DNA of 61,626 nt. It comes from Lachnospiraceae bacterium. GTDB lineage: Bacteria > Bacillota > Clostridia > Lachnospirales > Lachnospiraceae. Positions 57,353-61,626 of the stretch are shown in pieces. Made by a program: the position numbers and the translations under genes. The notes beneath the pieces were generated by a model. It saw only the letters and a list, made by a program, of their open reading frames with translations. It did no database searches and had not been told where the DNA came from. Positions within the stretch are counted from its first letter, which is position 1. Every line of letters begins with the position of its first letter. The stretch spans positions 1 to 61,626 of the forward strand of contig JAFOVD010000028.1 of NCBI GenBank assembly GCA_017392525.1, given 5' to 3'.

Positions 57353-58090
57353 TTATTCGTCATCTCCGATTGCCTGAGCTATATATGTCATAGTCAGCAT
57401 CGCGAAAACGTAGGTCTGAATTGCTCCGGAGAACAAATCAAAATAGATGTGTAATACGGATGGCCAAGCGGTTGCTATTTTGCCAAGTAGGCCGTATACA
57501 AGGGCCATGATTACCGTTCCAGAGAGCACGTTTGCAAAAAGACGTAAGCTCAATGAAATAGGTACGGCAATATCGCTGACCAGGTTAATTGGTAGCCAAA
57601 TAGGCAACCATGGTGGCAATGGTGAACACTTATCTTTCCAGATTGCTCCGAGGCTATTGTGTTTCACTTCGTTAAATCTGATCATACAGAATGTCACCAA
57701 AGCCAAGGCAAACGTTGTTCCATAATCCGCCGTTGGCGGTCTCAGACCTAAAAGGCCGGAAACATTGCTAACGAAAATAAAGAAAAATAACGTTAACATC
57801 CAATTTCGGAATCTAGGCGCGTGTTTACCCATACTTCCTTCTACAACACCGTCTAATTTCTCAATCAAAATCTCTATGATATTTTGAAACGTATCCGGAA
57901 CTTCTGTTGCATTCTTTAATTTTCTATTTGCAATAACCGCAAACAGAATCAACAGCAACATGACGATAAGAATACAGACATGTGATGTCGTTATCCACAA
58001 GGTTTGTCCAAATAGTTCATATGAAAACAAGCCTTTGATATAGAAAGAGTCTATATCAGTTGATGACGACATTAGAATTGCATAACTCAA
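57353..58090 (-). CDS. atpB: F-type ATP synthase a subunit
   Basis: The 245-residue stator has the essential arginine (R183 in SLRLFAN), which faces the c ring, and the family motif FRNWMLTLFFFIFVSNVSGLLGL. It is the ion half-channel of Fo. It follows atpI with no gap and precedes atpE by 31 bases. Confidence 0.97.
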   Translation of the reverse strand: MSYAILMSSSTDIDSFYIKGLFSYELFGQTLWITTSHVCILIVMLLLILFAVIANRKLKNATEVPDTFQNIIEILIEKLDGVVEGSMGKHAPRFRNWMLTLFFFIFVSNVSGLLGLRPPTADYGTTFALALVTFCMIRFNEVKHNSLGAIWKDKCSPLPPWLPIWLPINLVSDIAVPISLSLRLFANVLSGTVIMALVYGLLGKIATAWPSVLHIYFDLFSGAIQTYVFAMLTMTYIAQAIGDDE

Positions 58091-58507
58091 TTACTCACCC
58101 CCTTCTTCTGCAGATTTATCAACGTCTTTCAATATTCTTGTATGAATAAAAGGCTGAGCATAAGCACAGACCTTTAATCCCAAAACACCGATAAATGCAG
58201 CGACGAAGCTTCCTAGTCGGAAATATGTCATTCCGAGGAACACAATCACTACAACTACATAGCGTAGTACGGACTTGGCTGCCATGCGTTTTGCACTGCT
58301 TTCACCAAGGCTAACTGCGTCACGAATAATGATCGCAATGTGAATTGCCATAAAGATAGCACATAACTCCCCAATCCAAAGTCCTGTAGTAAACAGTACT
58401 TTAGATTCTGCAAACCACACTCCTATCAGTTCCACAATTATCCCATAGATAATAATGGTAACCACCAGAGAAGGTAATGCATCATTCAATCTTTTTAGTA
58501 ATTTCAT
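58091..58507 (-). CDS. atpI: ATP synthase subunit I-like protein
   Basis: The 138-residue, four-helix membrane protein has the position and size of AtpI/UncI, which helps c-ring assembly. Primary sequence is poorly conserved in this family; the call rests on topology and on its place between atpZ and atpB, overlapping atpZ by four bases. Confidence 0.82.
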   Translation of the reverse strand: MKLLKRLNDALPSLVVTIIIYGIIVELIGVWFAESKVLFTTGLWIGELCAIFMAIHIAIIIRDAVSLGESSAKRMAAKSVLRYVVVVIVFLGMTYFRLGSFVAAFIGVLGLKVCAYAQPFIHTRILKDVDKSAEEGGE

Positions 58508-58743
58508 TTAGTCTTTCTTGTATTATTCCTTATATATTTTCTTACCAGTGCGTAAACGGACCGAAATCCTGCTGCACTTCCAATAAAGAAACCTATGACA
58601 CTGACAAAGCTTGTGCCCAGCTTATTATCTATGAACATTCCTACGAATGTACAAAGCAAAATTGATACCAGCATCGTAATACCTATCTGACTAATTAACG
58701 CCAGCATAGCTACAACCTGATTTTTATCCTCCCTGTTCATCAT
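58504..58743 (-). CDS. atpZ: AtpZ/AtpI family small membrane protein
   Basis: The 79-residue, two-helix protein matches AtpZ: LALISQIGITMLVSILLCTFVGMFIDNKLGTSFVSVIGFFIGSAAGFRSVY. AtpZ is thought to help ATP synthase assembly, often with AtpI. Its ATG overlaps the stop of the dCMP deaminase gene (ATGA). Confidence 0.88.
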   Translation of the reverse strand: MMNREDKNQVVAMLALISQIGITMLVSILLCTFVGMFIDNKLGTSFVSVIGFFIGSAAGFRSVYALVRKYIRNNTRKTK

Positions 58744-59225
58744 AGGGAAATACGGATTTCACGCTCCGTACGCTGATACTTACGATACTTTACACCTGCT
58801 GCATCCAGCATCTTCTTGGATGCAATAACTGATGGCGTGTGCTGATATTTGTCAGAATCATATATAATTTCACTGATTCCCGACTGAATAACCGCCTTTG
58901 CACATTCATTGCAAGGGAACAAAGATACATATAGTTTTGTTCCTTCCAGCGAACCACCACCATAGTTTAAAATAGCATTCAGTTCTGCATGTGTTGTATA
59001 AAAATATTTATTCTCCAATGGATCTCCATCTCTCTGCCATGGAAATGCATCATCTGAACATCCAACAGGAAATCCATTATAACCCATTGATAGGATTTTA
59101 TTCTTCTTACTTACGATGCACGCGCCAACTTGAGTATGCGGATCTTTAGACCTCATTCCTGACAATTTGGCTACGCCCATGAAATATTCGTCCCAGGAGA
59201 TATAGTCTTCTCTCTTGTCACTCAT
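58740..59225 (-). CDS. dCMP deaminase family protein (ComEB-like)
   Basis: The 161-residue zinc enzyme has HAELNAIL (zinc H79, proton shuttle E81) and PCNECAK (zinc C105 and C108), plus the SMGYNGFPVGCSD loop usual in deoxycytidylate deaminases. It turns dCMP into dUMP for dTMP synthesis. It overlaps the phosphatase-like gene and atpZ by four bases each, which ties a nucleotide enzyme to the ATP synthase operon. Confidence 0.94.
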   Translation of the reverse strand: MSDKREDYISWDEYFMGVAKLSGMRSKDPHTQVGACIVSKKNKILSMGYNGFPVGCSDDAFPWQRDGDPLENKYFYTTHAELNAILNYGGGSLEGTKLYVSLFPCNECAKAVIQSGISEIIYDSDKYQHTPSVIASKKMLDAAGVKYRKYQRTEREIRISL

Positions 59226-59686
59226 ATCTGTCCCTCTTCCCGAAGTTTCTTTTGCAACTTCACCATGGTTTCTTTTAATGTCTCAAAACACAGACCATAT
59301 GTCTGCAGTGAGCCGCCATAGGGATCCATCGTCTCTAATTCGTCTCCCACATAGTACCCAAGTACAAATGTGTTATCCTCTGTCGCGTTTTCAAACTTCG
59401 TTATTATCTGCTGCTGCAGATTTTTGTCCATAGCGAAAACCAATGTCTCCCCAGTGATGTCTGAATTCAACAACTCCTCGGATACAAAATCCTCCATCTC
59501 AATATTGTTACTAATCATCACTGCTTCTGCTTTTTGATTTAATGGTTCAGGAAATGCCACCACCAAACCTCGACACAAAGTCTCAATATCTGAGTTTCCT
59601 TCGACCCTCTCAAATAGAGCCTTTGCCATAGGCGCGCGGCTAATTCCGTTTCCATCTACAAATATGATTCGTCTCACTTCTTTCAT
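59222..59686 (-). CDS. LMW protein-tyrosine-phosphatase homologue lacking the catalytic cysteine
   Basis: The fold matches low-molecular-weight phosphotyrosine phosphatases. At the P-loop, where active members have V-C-x-G-N-x-C-R-S, this one reads VDGNGISRAPMA: the nucleophile Cys is Asp and the second Cys is Ser, while the Arg is kept. The acid loop DPYGGS is also kept. So it should bind phosphate-like groups but not catalyse by the known mechanism. A start at 59686 (154 residues) is used; a TTG at 59701 and a GTG at 59677 are alternatives, none with a convincing ribosome site. It overlaps the deaminase gene by four bases. Confidence 0.85.
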   Translation of the reverse strand: MKEVRRIIFVDGNGISRAPMAKALFERVEGNSDIETLCRGLVVAFPEPLNQKAEAVMISNNIEMEDFVSEELLNSDITGETLVFAMDKNLQQQIITKFENATEDNTFVLGYYVGDELETMDPYGGSLQTYGLCFETLKETMVKLQKKLREEGQI

Positions 59687-59773
59687 ACCTTTGATTATCA
59701 ATTATTTTTTACGGAAATTCAAGTCTTTACCTATGCTATTTTCGCAATTTTGCCCAAATTTTCTAAAAATTTT

Positions 59774-60823
59774 CTAAACTTCAATAATTTTATGTCCAGC
59801 AGCCTTTAACAATCGATTCATAATCGCCTGACCGATTCTTGGTGTCGAAAATGCCTCTGTATACATCTTCGTATCACCCAATTCATCAAACTCACGCAAT
59901 ATCCCATAGAGATTATGTGCGATAGAATCCTCATCTTCACGGCTTCCAATAGTCAGCACGCGGCCATATTTATATCTGTCTTTTGTTTCTTCTGTTGCAA
60001 CAATGCCGACAATTTCACCGGCCTCACATGCATCTTTTGCAAGCTGATTGATTTTTTCGATTACACGCTCCATATCTCCCTCTACAATATAGAGTTCACC
60101 CTTTGGCGCATAATGTTTATATCGCATTCCGGGAGCTTTTGGACGCACCTTTTTATTTTCCTCTGAAAGTCCCGGATCCAGGATACACTCGCCCAAAACT
60201 TCACGTATCATTTCCTGATTAATATATCCCGGACGAAGTATCGTCGGCACCTCTTCTGACAGATCTACAATCGTGGATTCCAATCCGATATCCACCGTTC
60301 CTCCATCAATAATACAATCAATTTTATCGTGAAGATCTTCCCACACATGGCTTGCCATTGTCGGACTTGGTCTACCACTTGTATTTGCCGAAGGGGCAGC
60401 AATCATCACACCGCTATCCTGCAACAGCGCTCTGGCAACCGGATGTGATGGCATACGAACTGCAACGGTATCTAATCCACCAGTCGTCTCATACGGAACC
60501 TTATCATTCTTTTTTACAATCATAGTCAATGGTCCCGGCCAAAAGGCTTCATTTAGTTTGCGTGCTGACTCCGGCACTTCTGATGCAATTTCTTCTAACT
60601 GCGAAAAATCTGCAATATGCACGATTAACGGATTATCCGATGGTCTGCCCTTGGCTGCATAAATCTTCTTGGAAGCATCCGACTGCAAAGCATCACCACC
60701 AAGCCCATATACCGTCTCTGTTGGAAATGCAACAAGGCCGCCCTCTTTTAAAATACGAATCGGTGCCTCCAACTTCTGATGATCGACCTTCTCTTCCGTC
60801 ATATCTATACGTATTGTTTCCAT
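59774..60823 (-). CDS. L-threonylcarbamoyladenylate synthase (Sua5/YwlC type)
   Basis: The N-terminal YrdC/TsaC domain (about 15-210) has FPTETVYGLGGDA, KGRPSDNPLIVHI and SANTSGRPSPT. The C-terminal ~120 residues are the Sua5 domain. The 349-residue two-domain form is usual in Firmicutes. It makes threonylcarbamoyl-AMP from Thr, bicarbonate and ATP for the t6A37 base of tRNA. Confidence 0.96.
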   Translation of the reverse strand: METIRIDMTEEKVDHQKLEAPIRILKEGGLVAFPTETVYGLGGDALQSDASKKIYAAKGRPSDNPLIVHIADFSQLEEIASEVPESARKLNEAFWPGPLTMIVKKNDKVPYETTGGLDTVAVRMPSHPVARALLQDSGVMIAAPSANTSGRPSPTMASHVWEDLHDKIDCIIDGGTVDIGLESTIVDLSEEVPTILRPGYINQEMIREVLGECILDPGLSEENKKVRPKAPGMRYKHYAPKGELYIVEGDMERVIEKINQLAKDACEAGEIVGIVATEETKDRYKYGRVLTIGSREDEDSIAHNLYGILREFDELGDTKMYTEAFSTPRIGQAIMNRLLKAAGHKIIEV

Positions 60824-60845
60824 AATTTATCGCTTCTTTCTATCT

Positions 60846-61626
60846 CTAGTTTGTATATTTTGCAATTGTATCCCAGATAGAAGATGGCTCAAAGCCCAAT
60901 TTCCAGAAGGATACACCTGCTAGTTTGTTATCTTCAAATACCTGCAATTTCAAATCCAGGGATTTATTATCTTCCATCCAGATACTGTAAGTACTTCCAT
61001 CCTGCTCAAATTCGGCGTAGTATTGACCGGTTTTATCATTCCATGTTGTCTGGATATCATTTTTAATCAAATATTCGGATGCCTCCTGCATGCCCATAGA
61101 TGTGCTTGTTAAAGAGTCTCCTGTTGTCTTCCAGAGTCTTGTATAAAATGGAAGTGCAAGAATTATCTGGTCGGCCGGAACCTCCTCCAATGTATCTTTG
61201 ACCCCATTTTTCACAAAATCGATGGAAGAAACCGATCCGGCTTCTTCTGAACCCGCATAGTGCTCATCATATGCCATAATCACACAGTAATCTGCATAAT
61301 CAGCCTGTGCGCTTCGATTATAATATGCACTGGATGCCGATGGCACGTAATTATCTACAGAAAGAATAATATCGTTCTTTTCACACTTCAGCGATAGTTC
61401 ACGGATAAACTCTACATATCCGTCCGCCGCATTGGCATTGATTGTCTCTAAATCAATATTAATTCCATCCAGATCATAAGCGATTGCCTTGGCAAGTATG
61501 TTGTTAATCAGATTGTCTCTGGCAGATGTTGTATTCAAAACTGCTGTAGTATCCACGTCTTTATTAACCAGATTACTTAAAAGTCCCCACACCTGGATTC
61601 CCTTCTGATGACACAATGTCACTGCA
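60846..61626 (-). CDS. Glycoside hydrolase family 18 protein, 5' end outside window
   Basis: The C-terminal ~260 residues of a GH18 domain are present, with the catalytic motif DGINIDLE (DxxDxDxE type), the following VDNYVPSASS and MAYDEHY strands, and PFYTRLW. Relatives include spore-cortex and chitin-acting enzymes such as YaaH and YdhD types. The first residue in the window is internal (a GTG valine), so the start and any signal peptide or LysM domains lie beyond 61626. It stands 23 bases ahead of the Sua5 gene. Confidence 0.88.
   Translation of the reverse strand, partial: AVTLCHQKGIQVWGLLSNLVNKDVDTTAVLNTTSARDNLINNILAKAIAYDLDGINIDLETINANAADGYVEFIRELSLKCEKNDIILSVDNYVPSASSAYYNRSAQADYADYCVIMAYDEHYAGSEEAGSVSSIDFVKNGVKDTLEEVPADQIILALPFYTRLWKTTGDSLTSTSMGMQEASEYLIKNDIQTTWNDKTGQYYAEFEQDGSTYSIWMEDNKSLDLKLQVFEDNKLAGVSFWKLGFEPSSIWDTIAKYTN

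Noticed and set aside
59702-59773. Separate promoter for the phosphatase-deaminase-atp operon.
   Set aside because: A TTGAAT-N17-GATAAT match is too close to the start codon to leave a leader, and no better match is present.

Overview
The window looks like a chromosomal segment of a motile, anaerobic, low-to-mid GC Gram-positive of the Clostridia, most likely a Lachnospiraceae relative of Roseburia, Agathobacter or Butyrivibrio. The reasons are two short flagellins that begin with the same MVVQHN motif, a CsrA/FliW pair, a class B sortase, a ThiT thiamine importer behind a TPP riboswitch, and an F-type ATP synthase whose c subunit carries a sodium-type ion site. No insertion sequence, prophage or CRISPR array was seen. 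The species cannot be named from the sequence alone.

Layout. Positions 1-15.7 kb form a late flagellar block, nearly all on the minus strand. In transcription order it is flgM, flgN, two flgK paralogues, flgL, fliW, csrA; then flaG, fliD, fliS and a small chaperone-like gene; then flagellin 2, a DUF4422 glycosyltransferase-like gene, flagellin 1 and a radical SAM gene. I find sigma-28 (SigD) type promoters (TAAN, 15 bases, NCCGATAY) ahead of flgM, flaG and both flagellins. RNA hairpins that present GGA in the loop, as CsrA sites do, lie in both flagellin leaders. Positions 15.9-18.3 kb hold a chemoreceptor and thiT. Positions 18.3-30.2 kb are a cell-surface locus: a 2940-residue repeat protein, a class B sortase, and an LRR/InlB-repeat protein with a sortase-like tail (TPSTADG). 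The last gene has its own promoter and a strongly structured leader RNA that I cannot assign to a known class.

Positions 30.5-41.5 kb carry a MarR-controlled heterodimeric ABC exporter, a TetR regulator, a proline tRNA, a voltage-gated K+ channel with two C-terminal RCK_C domains, a ROK glucokinase, a class A penicillin-binding protein and an aldose 1-epimerase. Positions 41.6-49.6 kb hold a tocopherol-cyclase-like gene, pfkA, dnaX, ybaB/ebfC and recR, followed by a 1021-residue protein whose end looks like the FliK hook-length domain. Positions 49.8-51.5 kb hold a GreA-like factor, a DMT exporter and a small coiled-coil protein. Positions 51.7-61.6 kb hold the ATP synthase operon (atpZ-I-B-E-F-H-A-G-D-C), with a cysteine-less LMW-phosphatase homologue and dCMP deaminase translationally coupled in front, then Sua5/TsaC and a truncated GH18 gene.

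The parts fit a coherent picture. Filament genes are switched on by sigma-28 under FlgM control, flagellin translation is probably gated by CsrA/FliW, and a probable FliK lies at a distance. The most promising undescribed items are the paired CsrA-type hairpins, the structured RNA in front of the sortase substrate, and the giant-protein/sortase/LRR locus.
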